Positions 56,082 to 64,000 of a stretch of DNA of 64,000 nucleotides are shown piece after piece. The notes under the pieces were generated by a model. It made no database searches. It was not told the DNA's origin and saw only the letters and a list, made by a program, of their open reading frames with translations. The translations under genes and the position numbers were made by a program. The stretch is from Pigmentiphaga kullae (GTDB lineage Bacteria > Pseudomonadota > Gammaproteobacteria > Burkholderiales > Burkholderiaceae_B), in contig NZ_SGXC01000002.1 in NCBI RefSeq assembly GCF_004216695.1, positions 620,001 through 684,000 on the forward strand, given 5' to 3'. How positions within the stretch are numbered: position 1 is the stretch's first letter; every line of letters starts with the position of its first letter.

Positions 56082-57119
56082 TCAGCCCCAGGCGGCGCCG
56101 AGTTCGCGCGTGACCTGGGCGGCCGGCAGTTCGCGGCAGGCCCCGGGATTCTGTCCGCACCAGAGCGGAGAGAAATCGCCCGAGCCCTGCGCCTCGGCCT
56201 TGGCGCGCAGGGGCGCGATCGCCGAGGTCGCGAGCGGGAAGGCCGGCGCCGCCGGCGACATGGGGCCGAGTTCGCGCATCACGCGGTTCACGATGCCACG
56301 CGCCGGGCGGCCGGAGAACACGTTGGTGAGCGCGGTATGGGCGGCGGGGTGCTTGAGCGCGGCGCGGTGGACGGCGCTGATCGTCGATTCGGGGCAGAGC
56401 AGGTAGGCCGTGCCCGCCTGCACGCCGGCCGCGCCCAGTGCCCGCGCGGCCGCGACCGTGCGTGCGTCGGCGATGCCGCCGGCCGCCACCACCGGCACGC
56501 GCACGGCCGCCACGATCTGCGGCAGCAGCGCGAAGGTGCCCGACTGCGTGTCCAGGTCGTCGGACAGGAAGATGCCCCGATGGCCGCCGGCCTCGTTGCC
56601 CTGCGCGATGATGACGTCTGCGCCGTGGTCCTCCAGCCAGCGCGCCTCGGCGACGGTGGTGGCCGACGACAGCACCGTGGATCCCCAGGATTTCACTCGG
56701 GCCAGCAGGTCTGCCGAAGGCAGGCCGAAATGGAAGCTGATCACCGGAGGCCGGTAGGGCTCGACCAGGTCGGCGATCTCGGCCGTGAACGGCGCGCGTC
56801 CGGGGCCGGGCTGGATGCCGGCCGGATCGATGCCGAACTCGGCGTAGTATGGCCCCAGGGCCTGGCGCCATTGCGCCTCGCGCGCGGCGTCGGGCACGGG
56901 GGGCGTATGGCAGAAGAAGTTGACGTTGTAGGGGCGCTCGGTGCCCGCGCGCAGCTTGTCGAGTTCGGCGCGCAGCGCGTCGGGCCCCAGCATCGCACAG
57001 GGCAGGGAGCCCAGGCCGCCCGCGTTCGATACGGCGATCGCCAGCGCGCTGGCCTGCGAACCGGCCATGGGTGCCTGGATGACGGGAAGGGAGATGCCCA
57101 GCAGTGTTTGCAGACTCAT
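56082..57119 (-). CDS. nitronate monooxygenase (2-nitropropane dioxygenase family)
   Basis: An FMN TIM-barrel enzyme of about 345 residues. Blocks: VIQAPMAGSQASALAIAVSNAGGLGSL, VIIAQGNEAGGHRG (catalytic His region), VPVVAAGGIADARTVAAARALGAAGVQAGTAYLL and a late GQNPGACR. It oxidises alkyl nitronates to aldehydes and nitrite. The start overlaps the nsrR stop by ATGA, so it belongs to the NsrR operon, which fits defence against nitro/nitrosative compounds. Confidence 0.92.
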   Translation of the reverse strand: MSLQTLLGISLPVIQAPMAGSQASALAIAVSNAGGLGSLPCAMLGPDALRAELDKLRAGTERPYNVNFFCHTPPVPDAAREAQWRQALGPYYAEFGIDPAGIQPGPGRAPFTAEIADLVEPYRPPVISFHFGLPSADLLARVKSWGSTVLSSATTVAEARWLEDHGADVIIAQGNEAGGHRGIFLSDDLDTQSGTFALLPQIVAAVRVPVVAAGGIADARTVAAARALGAAGVQAGTAYLLCPESTISAVHRAALKHPAAHTALTNVFSGRPARGIVNRVMRELGPMSPAAPAFPLATSAIAPLRAKAEAQGSGDFSPLWCGQNPGACRELPAAQVTRELGAAWG

Positions 57120-57559
57120 GATACGGCCTTGGTCGGAAACGAAGGGAGAAGAGGGAGTTCGCCCGCCGGCAGCAGATCGGCCAGCGTGTAGTGGTCCAGG
57201 TGTTGCAGGAAGCGCTGCAGGGCGGCATCCAGGATGCCCGTCAGCCGGCAGCGGCCGGTCAGCGCACAGGTGCTGCCGGTGGCGTGGCATTCGACCAGAT
57301 GGAAGTCCGGCTCGAGGTCGCGCAGCACGTCGCCCAGGCCTATGCGCTCGGGCGGACGGGCCAGCCGCATGCCGCCGCCCTTGCCGCGCACCGTCTCCAG
57401 ATAGCCCAGCTGCCCCAGGCGATGCGTGACCTTCATCAGGTGGGCCGCGGAAATGCCATGGGCCTGCGCGACCTCGGCGATCGTGCACAGTCTGCCGGCA
57501 TGCGCGCCGACATGCATCAGCAGCCTCAGCGCGTAGTCGCTCTGTACCGTCAGGCGCAT
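57116..57559 (-). CDS. nsrR: Rrf2-family nitric-oxide-sensitive repressor NsrR
   Basis: A repressor of about 147 residues. The winged helix is MRLTVQSDYALRLLMHVGAHAG with ISAAHLMKVTHRLGQLGYLETVRGKGGGMRLA. Three Cys in HLVECHATGSTCALTGRC ligate the Fe-S cluster that reacts with NO. The gene overlaps the haemoglobin gene end by about ten bases. The NsrR box at 57969 implies autoregulation of the whole operon. Confidence 0.92.
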   Translation of the reverse strand: MRLTVQSDYALRLLMHVGAHAGRLCTIAEVAQAHGISAAHLMKVTHRLGQLGYLETVRGKGGGMRLARPPERIGLGDVLRDLEPDFHLVECHATGSTCALTGRCRLTGILDAALQRFLQHLDHYTLADLLPAGELPLLPSFPTKAVS

Positions 57560-57954
57560 GGCAGCTCGCGCGCCAGGCGGTCGGGGTGGCGCTGCATCTG
57601 GTAGCCCAGCCACAGGCTTTGGGCGATGCGGCGGGCCATGACCCGCGCGCGCGCGGCCATGGCCTGGTTCTGCTGTTCCCCGGCGGTCAGGTCGAACAGC
57701 TCCAGCCAGCGCGCGAACAGGGTTTCGTCCAGGTCGGGCAGGGCGGCGTGCCGCGTCATGGGCGTGCCGCCGTAGCGCCGCGTGCCGCGCAGGATGGAGG
57801 ACCAGAAGTCGGTGAGCTTGGACAGGTGGCTGTCCCAGTCGTCGACGTGGGCTTCGAAGATGGGGCCCAGCTTGTCGTCCCGCCGCACTCGCGCATAGAA
57901 GGCCGAGACGAGGCGCGCGATTTCCTCGTCGGTGCACAGATTGAGGTCGAGCAT
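57550..57954 (-). CDS. group III truncated haemoglobin
   Basis: A 2-on-2 globin of about 134 residues: LCTDEEIARLVSAFYARVRRDDKLGPIFEAHV, then LSKLTDFWSSILRGTRRYGG and MTRHAALPDLDETLFARWLELF, whose His is the proximal haem ligand. Group III members bind O2 and NO and act with NO defence or peroxide chemistry. ATG 57954 is used; GTG 57963 is also possible and neither has a clear Shine-Dalgarno. First gene of the NsrR operon. Confidence 0.9.
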   Translation of the reverse strand: MLDLNLCTDEEIARLVSAFYARVRRDDKLGPIFEAHVDDWDSHLSKLTDFWSSILRGTRRYGGTPMTRHAALPDLDETLFARWLELFDLTAGEQQNQAMAARARVMARRIAQSLWLGYQMQRHPDRLARELPCA

Positions 57955-57968
57955 TGGGGGCACTCATA

Positions 57969-57991
57969 AAGATATATTTTTAATATACCTT
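57969..57991. promoter_or_regulatory. NsrR binding site
   Basis: Two 11-base arms, AAGATATATTT and TAATATACCTT, separated by one base, match as inverted repeats at 9 of 11 positions. This is the form of the NsrR consensus (AAGATGCATTT-N-AAATGCATCTT). It overlaps the only AT-rich -10-like sequence, 15 bases before the haemoglobin start. Confidence 0.75.
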
Positions 57992-58073
57992 ATCAGAAGC
58001 CCGGGCAGCCAGGCTAGCGCCGGCCGGCCTGGTGCTACAGTATGCGCAGCCTCGAACCCGATACCGATTTTCC

Positions 58074-59153
58074 ATGTCGCACCTGGCATCGCTCTGGACC
58101 CAGTTGATCGCCTGGGTCAGCACCCATCTCGTCGAACCGGCCGTCGTCTTCCTGCACATCGCCGATACCGCGGGCAATCCGCTGGAGATCTCCGAGGCGC
58201 TGCTGATCGCGCTGTTGCAGCTCTTCATCATCGGTTTCATCTTCCGCCCGCTGGAGACCCTCGCACCGGCCGAGCGCTGGGAGGAACGAGGGCTCACCCG
58301 CATCGACCGGCTGTACACGCTGCTGATGCTGCTGGGGCTGTTCCCGCTGTTCAGCTACCTGGTCCTGACGCCGTTCGCCAACATGCTGGGCGGGCTGGGA
58401 GGCGAGGCCGAGGCCGGCCCCGCCGTGTCCTCCGGGCTCAAGCACTGGGTGCCGTGGTTCGAGGACCATCCCTATCTGCTGTTCCTGGTCTATTACCTGG
58501 TCTACGACTGCGTCTATTACTGGATGCACCGGGCCCAGCACGCCATCCCGTGGTGGTGGGCGCTGCACAGCATGCACCACAGCCAGCGTCAGATGAGCTG
58601 CTGGACCAACGACCGCGGCAGCTATATCGACGGCGTGCTGCAATCCTTCATCCTGGCCACCGTCGGCCTGGCGATGGGCGTGGAGCCTTCCGAGTTCGCG
58701 CTGCTGGGCCTCTTGAGCGAACTGGTGCAGAACCTGTCGCACACCAACGTGCGCTTCGGCTTCGGCCGCATCGGCGAACGCGTGCTGGTCGATCCCAAGT
58801 TCCATCGCCTGCACCACATGGTGCGGGACCCCGAGCGTCCCTCGCTGCACAACTGCAATTTCGGACAGGTCCTGCCCATCTGGGACATCCTGTTCGGCAC
58901 GGCGCTGTATGGCGAGAAGATCCGTCCGACCGGCGTCAGCGACCCCATGGTCGACGCCGACAACGACCGTGGCCTGGTGGGCCAGCAGTGGCAGGCCGCC
59001 CGGCGTTTCTGGGGAGCCGTGCGACGGCCGGCGGGATGGAAGCTGGGCGAGGTGTCGTTCGGCCCGGACTATGCCCCCATTCCCAGCGACGAGGCCGAAC
59101 ACCTGCCCGCGCGCGCCGACACGGGGCCGGCGGGCGGCGCGCCGGCGGCCTGA
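58074..59153 (+). CDS. sterol desaturase / fatty acid hydroxylase family protein
   Basis: A membrane di-iron enzyme of about 359 residues. Histidine boxes are HRAQH, HSMHH and HRLHHM, with a further His in LSHTNVRFGFG and in the NC block. Four to six hydrophobic segments surround them. Members hydroxylate or desaturate lipids; the substrate is not known. ATG 58074 begins MSHLASLWTQLIAW. It is divergent from the haemoglobin operon. Confidence 0.88.
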   Translation: MSHLASLWTQLIAWVSTHLVEPAVVFLHIADTAGNPLEISEALLIALLQLFIIGFIFRPLETLAPAERWEERGLTRIDRLYTLLMLLGLFPLFSYLVLTPFANMLGGLGGEAEAGPAVSSGLKHWVPWFEDHPYLLFLVYYLVYDCVYYWMHRAQHAIPWWWALHSMHHSQRQMSCWTNDRGSYIDGVLQSFILATVGLAMGVEPSEFALLGLLSELVQNLSHTNVRFGFGRIGERVLVDPKFHRLHHMVRDPERPSLHNCNFGQVLPIWDILFGTALYGEKIRPTGVSDPMVDADNDRGLVGQQWQAARRFWGAVRRPAGWKLGEVSFGPDYAPIPSDEAEHLPARADTGPAGGAPAA

Positions 59154-59163
59154 GCCCGGTCCC

Positions 59164-59538
59164 TCAGGGCCGGGCCAGGTGCCAGATGCCGTTGACTCCG
59201 TCGCCCGTGCGGTCGCCGGGTGCCCGGTCCTTGGTCCAGAAGTACAGCGGCTTGCCGCGGTAGGCCCATTGCCGGACGCCGTCCTGGCGCGTGATGACCA
59301 TCCAGTCCCCGGTGCGGGTGGCGCCCGAGGGGGCGGTCAGGGGCGGCCAGTTCTGCGCGCAGACGCCGTTGCAGGCGCTCTGGCCCACGGGATCGCGATC
59401 GAAGGTGTACAGGCTCATGCCGTTGGGGGCCACCATCGCGCCGTCGCTGATCTTCGCGGGCTCGCTCACCATCAGCGATGAGCAGCCCGCCGCGAGGACC
59501 GCGGCGGCGCAAGTGGCGTGGACGAAAGCTCGAACCAT
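59164..59538 (-). CDS. small lipoprotein of the COG4315 secreted-repeat family
   Basis: A lipoprotein of about 124 residues. The signal peptide ends AAGCSS (lipidated Cys about residue 19). The body has GMSLYTFDRDPVGQSACNGVCAQNWPPLTAP and WAYRGKPLYFWTKDRAPGDRTGDGVNGIWH, the characteristic repeat of this family. Function is unknown. ATG 59538 has AAGGAGG 5 bases upstream. Confidence 0.88.
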   Translation of the reverse strand: MVRAFVHATCAAAVLAAGCSSLMVSEPAKISDGAMVAPNGMSLYTFDRDPVGQSACNGVCAQNWPPLTAPSGATRTGDWMVITRQDGVRQWAYRGKPLYFWTKDRAPGDRTGDGVNGIWHLARP

Positions 59539-59653
59539 GATGCCTCCTTGAGTCGGTCGATGTTCCATGGAAAGGATCACCGGCCAGTATGGTGGCTTTC
59601 GGTGGCCGACCACATGTCCGCCGCCCAGATGGGTTGTAAGGTTTTGCAACTGG

Positions 59654-59685
59654 CGCCGACATCGATGTTTCCAACGATGTCGGCG
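59654..59685. repeat. 11-bp inverted repeat between divergent genes
   Basis: CGCCGACATCG (59654-59664) and CGATGTCGGCG (59675-59685) around a 10-base AT-rich centre. It sits between the lipoprotein and small membrane protein genes and is a candidate operator. Confidence 0.45.
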
Positions 59686-59742
59686 GGCGTGGGGCCGCGG
59701 CGCATGCGCCATAATGGCCGCGTCCCAACCACGTCGCCGCAC

Positions 59743-60054
59743 ATGAAAAGCGAATCCACTTTCGAATGGATGGGGGCCATGCTGGGCGAGGCCATCCGCA
59801 CCATCGTCGCCGCGTTGAAGACGGTGTTCGGCGGCTTCGGCGAAGCCGTCGGCGCGTTTTCCTCGGGCCTGGCCGAGGCGCTGGGCATGAGCCCGACCCT
59901 GTTCAATTTCGCGCTGCTGGTCCTGGGGCTGTTGCTGCTCTACGCCGGCATACGTTCGCTGATGAATCGCTCGATACTGGGCGCCGTCTTCTGGTTCCTG
60001 CTGGCGGTGCTGTTGCTGGGCGGACTGATAGGCGAAGCAGGCACGCCTGCCTGA
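59743..60054 (+). CDS. hypothetical small membrane protein
   Basis: A protein of about 103 residues, with an amphipathic N-terminal half (TIVAALKTVFGGFGEAVGAFSSGLAEALG) and two hydrophobic segments (FNFALLVLGLLLLYAGI and ILGAVFWFLLAVLLLGGLIG). No family recognised. Start at ATG 59743 without a strong Shine-Dalgarno. The compact amphipathic-plus-membrane build resembles small stress membrane proteins. Confidence 0.6.
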   Translation: MKSESTFEWMGAMLGEAIRTIVAALKTVFGGFGEAVGAFSSGLAEALGMSPTLFNFALLVLGLLLLYAGIRSLMNRSILGAVFWFLLAVLLLGGLIGEAGTPA

Positions 60055-60097
60055 GGTTGCCGCGACGCGGGAAATAAGGTGTCATGGAAGGATGTCC

Positions 60098-60847
60098 ATG
60101 GCAGAGGTACCCCAGATGCTTCCCATCCTCATCCTTCAGACCGGCGGCCCGCCGCAGGCGGTCGGTGCGGCCTACGGCGGCTTCGATCGCATGGTGGGCG
60201 AGGTGGCCGGCCTGAATCCCGCGCGCCTGGCCCGCGTGGCCGCCTACAAGGGCGAGACGCCGGAGGCGCCGTCACGCTATGCCGCGGCGCTGATCACCGG
60301 CTCGCGCGCCAACGTGACCGACCATGCGCCGTGGAGCGAAGCCTGTGCGGGCTGGGTGCGCGATGCCATGGATGCGTCGCTGCCCCTGTTCGGCATCTGC
60401 TATGGCCATCAGTTGATGAGCCATGCGCTGGGCGGGCGCGTGGACTATCTAAAAGGAGGGCGCGAGATCGGCACCCGGCAGGTCGAGCTGACCGCCCAGG
60501 GCGCAAGCGATGCGCTGCTGGATGGCATGCCGTCGATCTTCGCCGCCCATTTCATCCACGAGCAGACCGTGGCCGAGCCACCCGCCGGCGCGGCCGTGTT
60601 GGCCCGCAACGGCAAGGACAGCCACCAGATGCTGCGCTACGGTCCGGACGCGGTGTCGGTGCAGTTCCACCCCGAATTCACCGTGCCCGTCATGCGCGCG
60701 TATTTCGACGTGATGCAGGCCGGGCTGGCCGACGAAGGCCTGGACGTGCCGGCGCTGCGCGCGGGCGTGGCCGAGACGCCCGTGTCCCACGCGATCATGC
60801 GGCGCTTCTTCGAGCGCCTGGCCCCGGCATCCGCGGATGCACGGTAA
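60098..60847 (+). CDS. class I glutamine amidotransferase (GuaA-N/YfeJ-like)
   Basis: A protein of about 249 residues with a free-standing GATase domain. The nucleophile elbow is FGICYGHQLM, and the His/Glu pair lies in VQFHPEFTVP. It hydrolyses glutamine, or a gamma-glutamyl compound, to feed an unknown synthase, as for YfeJ. ATG 60098 has AAGG 6 bases upstream and is preferred over ATG 60092. Confidence 0.88.
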   Translation: MAEVPQMLPILILQTGGPPQAVGAAYGGFDRMVGEVAGLNPARLARVAAYKGETPEAPSRYAAALITGSRANVTDHAPWSEACAGWVRDAMDASLPLFGICYGHQLMSHALGGRVDYLKGGREIGTRQVELTAQGASDALLDGMPSIFAAHFIHEQTVAEPPAGAAVLARNGKDSHQMLRYGPDAVSVQFHPEFTVPVMRAYFDVMQAGLADEGLDVPALRAGVAETPVSHAIMRRFFERLAPASADAR

Positions 60848-60885
60848 CCGTCATCCCCATCCACGATTCGATCAAGGAGACCGCC

Positions 60886-62181
60886 ATTTCCACGCAGGTT
60901 TTTTCCCGGACCAGATTGCTGGCCGCCAGCCTGGCGATGCTGGCCGCCGCCCAGGCCCACGCCCAACTCGATACCGGCGCCTGCCTGGCCCGGTTGCGGC
61001 CGGCGGCCCCGGCCAACGGCATCCAGGTGGCCGATTTCGATACCTACACGCAGGGCGCGACGCTGCTGGCTTCGACGGTGGCCTCGGCCCGCGCGCAGCC
61101 CGAGGGCAAGGAAACCTGGTGGGACTACCTGGCCAAGACCGTGGACGAAGAACGGGTGGCCGACGGACGCAAGCTGATGGAGGCCGAGGCCGCGCCGCTG
61201 TCGGAGATCGCCGCGCGCTACGAGGTGGACGGCGAGGTGATGGTGGCCATCTTCGGCATCGAGACCAACTTCGGCCGGGTGCTGGGCAAGACCCGGGTGC
61301 TGGATGCGTGGCTGACCCGCGCGTGCACCGAGAACAAGCCGCTGTGGATCAAGAACGTCTATGCGTCGATACGGATGCTGCGCGACGGGCTCGTGCAGCC
61401 GGACACCTTCGTGGGATCGTGGAGCGGCGCTTTCGGCATGACCCAGTTCATTCCGACTTCGTACTATGAACTCGCGGCCGACGGCGACGGAGATGGACGG
61501 ATAGACCTGTACGGGTCGCTGCCCGACGCGCTGGCCTCCACGGCCAGCCACTTGCGCAAGCGGCGCGCGCGATGGACGCGGGGCCTGCTGCCCGTGATCG
61601 AGGTCAAGCTGCCCGCGGGCGTGGCGGCGGGCGTGCCCGCCGGCCAGGAGTTCGCGGGTGCGGAGCGGCGCACGCTGGCCGACTGGACGGCCCGCGGCGT
61701 GACCCGCGTGGACGGCGGCAGGCCGGACCGGCTGCGCGGCGGCGAACCGGCCCCGGAATCGCCCGCCTATCTGTTCGCGCCCACCGGGGCGGGCGGTCCT
61801 GTCTTCCTGGCCACGCGCAATTTCGACGCCATCCTGAGCTACAACAGTTCGCACAAGTACGCGTTGGCGGTCAGCCTGCTGATCGACCGGTTGCGCGGCG
61901 AACCGCCCATCGCCACGCCTTGGCCGACCGACGACCCCGGGCTGTCGCGCGCCGAGATCCGCGAGTTGCAGGCCTTGCTGCTGGCGCGTGGCCACGACGT
62001 CGGCGCGCCGGACGGCATCCCGGGCAGCCGCACGCGCGACGCCGTGGCCGCCGAGCAATTGCGGGCGGGCCTGACCGTCGACGGCCGCGTGGGCCAGCGT
62101 ATCCTGCAGACGCTGCGTCAGGATCCGTTGCCGCGCACCGGGCCGCAGCCGGCCGCGCCGGCGCAGGGAGGCGGTGCGTGA
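60886..62181 (+). CDS. lytic murein transglycosylase (MltB family) starting at ATT
   Basis: A secreted peptidoglycan lyase of about 431 residues. No ATG, GTG or TTG precedes the signal peptide. AAGGAG at 60874-60879 stands 6 bases before ATT 60886, giving a product with basic start (STQVFSRTR) and a cleavage site at AHAQ. The SLT domain has the catalytic Glu in FGIETNFGRVLG and GSWSGAFGMTQFIPTSYY, then SHLRK. A PG_binding_1 domain closes the chain (ELQALLLARGHDVGAPDGI). It cleaves glycan strands to 1,6-anhydromuropeptides. A rare start could hold expression low. TTG 60914 is the other possible start but removes the positive residues of the signal. Confidence 0.87.
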   Translation: MSTQVFSRTRLLAASLAMLAAAQAHAQLDTGACLARLRPAAPANGIQVADFDTYTQGATLLASTVASARAQPEGKETWWDYLAKTVDEERVADGRKLMEAEAAPLSEIAARYEVDGEVMVAIFGIETNFGRVLGKTRVLDAWLTRACTENKPLWIKNVYASIRMLRDGLVQPDTFVGSWSGAFGMTQFIPTSYYELAADGDGDGRIDLYGSLPDALASTASHLRKRRARWTRGLLPVIEVKLPAGVAAGVPAGQEFAGAERRTLADWTARGVTRVDGGRPDRLRGGEPAPESPAYLFAPTGAGGPVFLATRNFDAILSYNSSHKYALAVSLLIDRLRGEPPIATPWPTDDPGLSRAEIRELQALLLARGHDVGAPDGIPGSRTRDAVAAEQLRAGLTVDGRVGQRILQTLRQDPLPRTGPQPAAPAQGGGA

Positions 62182-62906
62182 ATGCCGCGCCCGCGCCGGG
62201 CATCCTGGCCGTCGACATCGGCGGCACGGGGCTGAAAGCCGCCGTCATCGACGATGCGGGCCGGCTGCTGGGCCAGCACCTGCGGGTCCCCACGCCCCGT
62301 CCTTGCCCGCCGGACCGGCTGCTGGACGAAGTGGCGCGCATGGCCGCGACACTGGGCGGCTACGACCGGATTTCCATCGGCTTTCCGGGGGTGGTCCGGC
62401 GGCAGCGCGTGCTGACGGCCGTCAATCTCGGATCGCCGGCATGGCAGGGGTTTCCGCTGGCGCAGGCGCTGGGCGACCGGCTGGGCTGCCCGGCGCGCAT
62501 GGTGAACGACGCAGACATGCAGGGCTATGGCCTGGCTGCGGGAGACGGCCTGGAATTCGTCATGACGCTGGGCACGGGCGTGGGCACCGCGCTGTTCCGC
62601 GACGGCCAGTTGATGCCGCACCTGGAACTCGCGCACCATCCCATGGAGGACGGCAAGACCTACGAGGAATGCCTGGGCGACGCGGCGCTGCGGGCCGAGG
62701 GCAGGGAGAGCTGGAACCGGCGCCTGTCGCGCGCGCTGGCGCTGGTCGACATCCTGCTCAAGCCGGATCGCATCCACCTGGGCGGCGGCAATGCGCGGGA
62801 AGTGGAGGCGGGCAGCCTGCCGCGCCGGGTCGGCGTGGGCTCGAACGATGCCGGGCTGGCCGGCGGGGCGGCGTTGTGGCGGAGCTGGGATCCGGCCCAC
62901 GCCTGA
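62178..62906 (+). CDS. ROK-family kinase, polyphosphate glucokinase-like
   Basis: A sugar kinase of about 242 residues. DIGGTGLKAAVID is the phosphate loop, NDADMQGYG holds the catalytic Asp and TLGTGVGTALF the second ATP loop. The blocks HHPMEDGKTYEECLGDAALRAEG and LKPDRIHLGGGNA resemble polyphosphate glucokinases, and the usual ROK zinc motif is absent. GTG 62178 overlaps the preceding stop (GTGA) with GGGAGG upstream. It probably makes glucose 6-phosphate. Confidence 0.85.
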   Translation: MNAAPAPGILAVDIGGTGLKAAVIDDAGRLLGQHLRVPTPRPCPPDRLLDEVARMAATLGGYDRISIGFPGVVRRQRVLTAVNLGSPAWQGFPLAQALGDRLGCPARMVNDADMQGYGLAAGDGLEFVMTLGTGVGTALFRDGQLMPHLELAHHPMEDGKTYEECLGDAALRAEGRESWNRRLSRALALVDILLKPDRIHLGGGNAREVEAGSLPRRVGVGSNDAGLAGGAALWRSWDPAHA

Positions 62907-62922
62907 TCGGGGTGGGCAGGCG

Positions 62923-63258
62923 CTAAGGCAGTTCGGCCGGATAGCTGTCCAGCGCCAGCGAGACCTGGCGGCGGATGTCCCAATCGGCCAGGGTGGCCTG
63001 CACCGCGCCGTAGTAGACCCCGTTCTTGACCACGAACATCGAGGGCAGGTGGAACACCTCGTAGCGTTCGACCAGCCCCCGGTTCCGGCCGGCGTCGATC
63101 CAGCAGATGCGCGCCACCGGCAGGCTCATGTCGGGCAACTGGGCGCGCGCCAGCCGGCAGTTGGGGCAGGTGTCGCTGGTGAAGACCAGCAGCGAGGTGC
63201 CGGGTGCGTCCAGCAGGAAGCGGTCGGCGGTGCCGTCGTCGATGTCGATCTGTTCCAT
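62923..63258 (-). CDS. thioredoxin-fold protein
   Basis: A protein of 111 residues. The active-site motif is TSDTCPNCRLAR (CPNC), and a cis-Pro is in FHLPSMFVV. No signal peptide. Possibly a general disulfide reductase; the CPNC motif differs from the CGPC of thioredoxin 1. It is divergent from tag. Confidence 0.83.
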   Translation of the reverse strand: MEQIDIDDGTADRFLLDAPGTSLLVFTSDTCPNCRLARAQLPDMSLPVARICWIDAGRNRGLVERYEVFHLPSMFVVKNGVYYGAVQATLADWDIRRQVSLALDSYPAELP

Positions 63259-63338
63259 GGGGAAAAAAAGCGGGCGCCGGTGGGCGCCGCGTGGTGTTCA
63301 TGGGCGAGAATATATCGGATTTCCCTTTTGCGTCTCCC

Positions 63339-63968
63339 ATGCCCATGCAAGCCAACGACCACGATGAACCGCCGCGCCGCTGCGCCTGGGCCGGCAACGA
63401 TGCCCTGTACGTTTCCTACCATGACGAGGAATGGGGCCGTCCCCTGGACGGCGAGGCGGCGCTGTTCGAGCGCATCAGCCTGGAAGGTTTCCAGGCCGGC
63501 CTGAGCTGGCTCACCATCCTGCGCAAGCGGCCGGCCTTCCGGCAGGCCTTCGCCGGTTTCGAGATCGACGAGGTCGCTGCCTTCGGCTCCCGCGACGTCG
63601 AGCGCCTGCTGGCCGACGCGGGCATCGTGCGGCACCGGGGCAAGATCGAGGCCGTGATCAACAACGCACGCCGGGCGCGCGAGTTGCGCGACCAGGAGGG
63701 TTCGCTCGCGGCCTTCCTGTGGCGCTACGAACCGGCCAGCGCCTACGAGGGGCCGCCGCGCGCCGAGTCGCCGGAATCGAAGGCCCTGTCCAAGGAACTG
63801 AAGCGGCGCGGCTGGCGCTTCGTGGGGCCGACCACGATGTATTCGCTGATGCAGGCCGTCGGCATGGTCAACGACCACGGACCGGATTGCGCCTGCAGGA
63901 AGGAGGTGGAAGCCCTGCGCGCGGCCTTCCCGCGGCCGGGCGCCTCGGGCCGGCGCAGGCGGGCCTGA
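63339..63968 (+). CDS. tag: DNA-3-methyladenine glycosylase I
   Basis: A HhH-like glycosylase of about 209 residues removing 3-methyladenine in base excision repair. Blocks: RCAWAGNDALYVSYHDEEWGRP, LFERISLEGFQAGLSWLTILRKR and GPTTMYSLMQAVGMVNDH. The zinc ligands of Tag are present as C in RRCAW, H and C in VNDHGPDCACR. Start at ATG 63339 or ATG 63345. Confidence 0.94.
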   Translation: MPMQANDHDEPPRRCAWAGNDALYVSYHDEEWGRPLDGEAALFERISLEGFQAGLSWLTILRKRPAFRQAFAGFEIDEVAAFGSRDVERLLADAGIVRHRGKIEAVINNARRARELRDQEGSLAAFLWRYEPASAYEGPPRAESPESKALSKELKRRGWRFVGPTTMYSLMQAVGMVNDHGPDCACRKEVEALRAAFPRPGASGRRRRA

Positions 63969-64000
63969 ACGCCCGTCTCCTATGAAGCAACGTGCACAGG

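Noticed and set aside
63982-64000. ATG near the right edge as the start of another gene
   Set aside because: Fewer than seven codons remain and there is no ribosome binding site.

Overview
The window is high-GC, gene-dense DNA from a betaproteobacterium, most probably Alcaligenaceae of the Bordetella/Achromobacter type. The signs are three solitary Bug-type solute receptors (TctC family, none with TctA/TctB partners), a full-length globin-coupled diguanylate cyclase like Bordetella BpeGReg, a cytochrome bo3 operon, many small LysR/GntR/TetR-controlled catabolic clusters, and an orphan periplasmic binding protein economy typical of that family. No rRNA, tRNA, CRISPR array, prophage or insertion sequence was recognised. 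The species assignment is inference.

Layout. 0.1-10 kb: secreted M28 peptidase, a DsbA-NhaA fusion antiporter, LtrA, LysE, an ABC exporter preceded by a short leader ORF, a ketopantoate reductase, a cysteine-rich copper-storage protein and a voltage-gated-type K+ channel with a C-terminal zinc ribbon. 10-16 kb: a minus-strand operon (FAD-linked hydroxyacid oxidase, PF04392-type ABC importer, TauD-family dioxygenase) divergent from a GntR regulator, with three TTGTC/GACAA palindromes between them. 16-26 kb: otsBA trehalose synthesis, then two LysR-linked groups with Bug receptors, a sulfatase and an aldehyde dehydrogenase. 25.7-29.6 kb: a Mg2+ transporter transcription unit (outer-membrane-like protein plus MgtA) with two leader ORFs and two large hairpins. 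29.6-34 kb: cyoABCD with two copies of a hairpin-rich repeat and two GCGAC-N5-GTCGC dyads upstream.

34.2-44.7 kb is the most unusual region: a TetR-type regulator with a histone-H1-like tail, an FAD-linked oxidase, and an operon encoding MaoC hydratase, NicC-like flavin monooxygenase, Bug receptor, class III CoA-transferase, thiamine-diphosphate enzyme and semialdehyde dehydrogenase, followed by a divergent RidA/MaoC pair. Three near-identical 18-bp palindromes tie the two promoter regions into one regulon. It looks like an uncharacterised pathway for a (hetero)aromatic acid.

44.7-52 kb: a RegB/RegA (PrrBA, RoxSR) redox two-component pair that may act on the cyo promoter, HdeD, NUDIX hydrolase, MFS exporter, ArsC, the globin-coupled cyclase, a PhzF protein and an Lrp regulator. 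52-56 kb: an ArgZ-like amidinotransferase-fold hydrolase next to ornithine cyclodeaminase (possible arginine-to-proline route) and a MOT1-like permease. 56-58 kb: nitronate monooxygenase, NsrR and group III truncated haemoglobin behind a well-formed NsrR box. 58-64 kb: sterol-desaturase-family enzyme, lipoprotein, small membrane protein, glutamine amidotransferase, an MltB-type transglycosylase that seems to start at ATT, a polyphosphate-glucokinase-like ROK kinase, a thioredoxin-fold protein and DNA-3-methyladenine glycosylase I.
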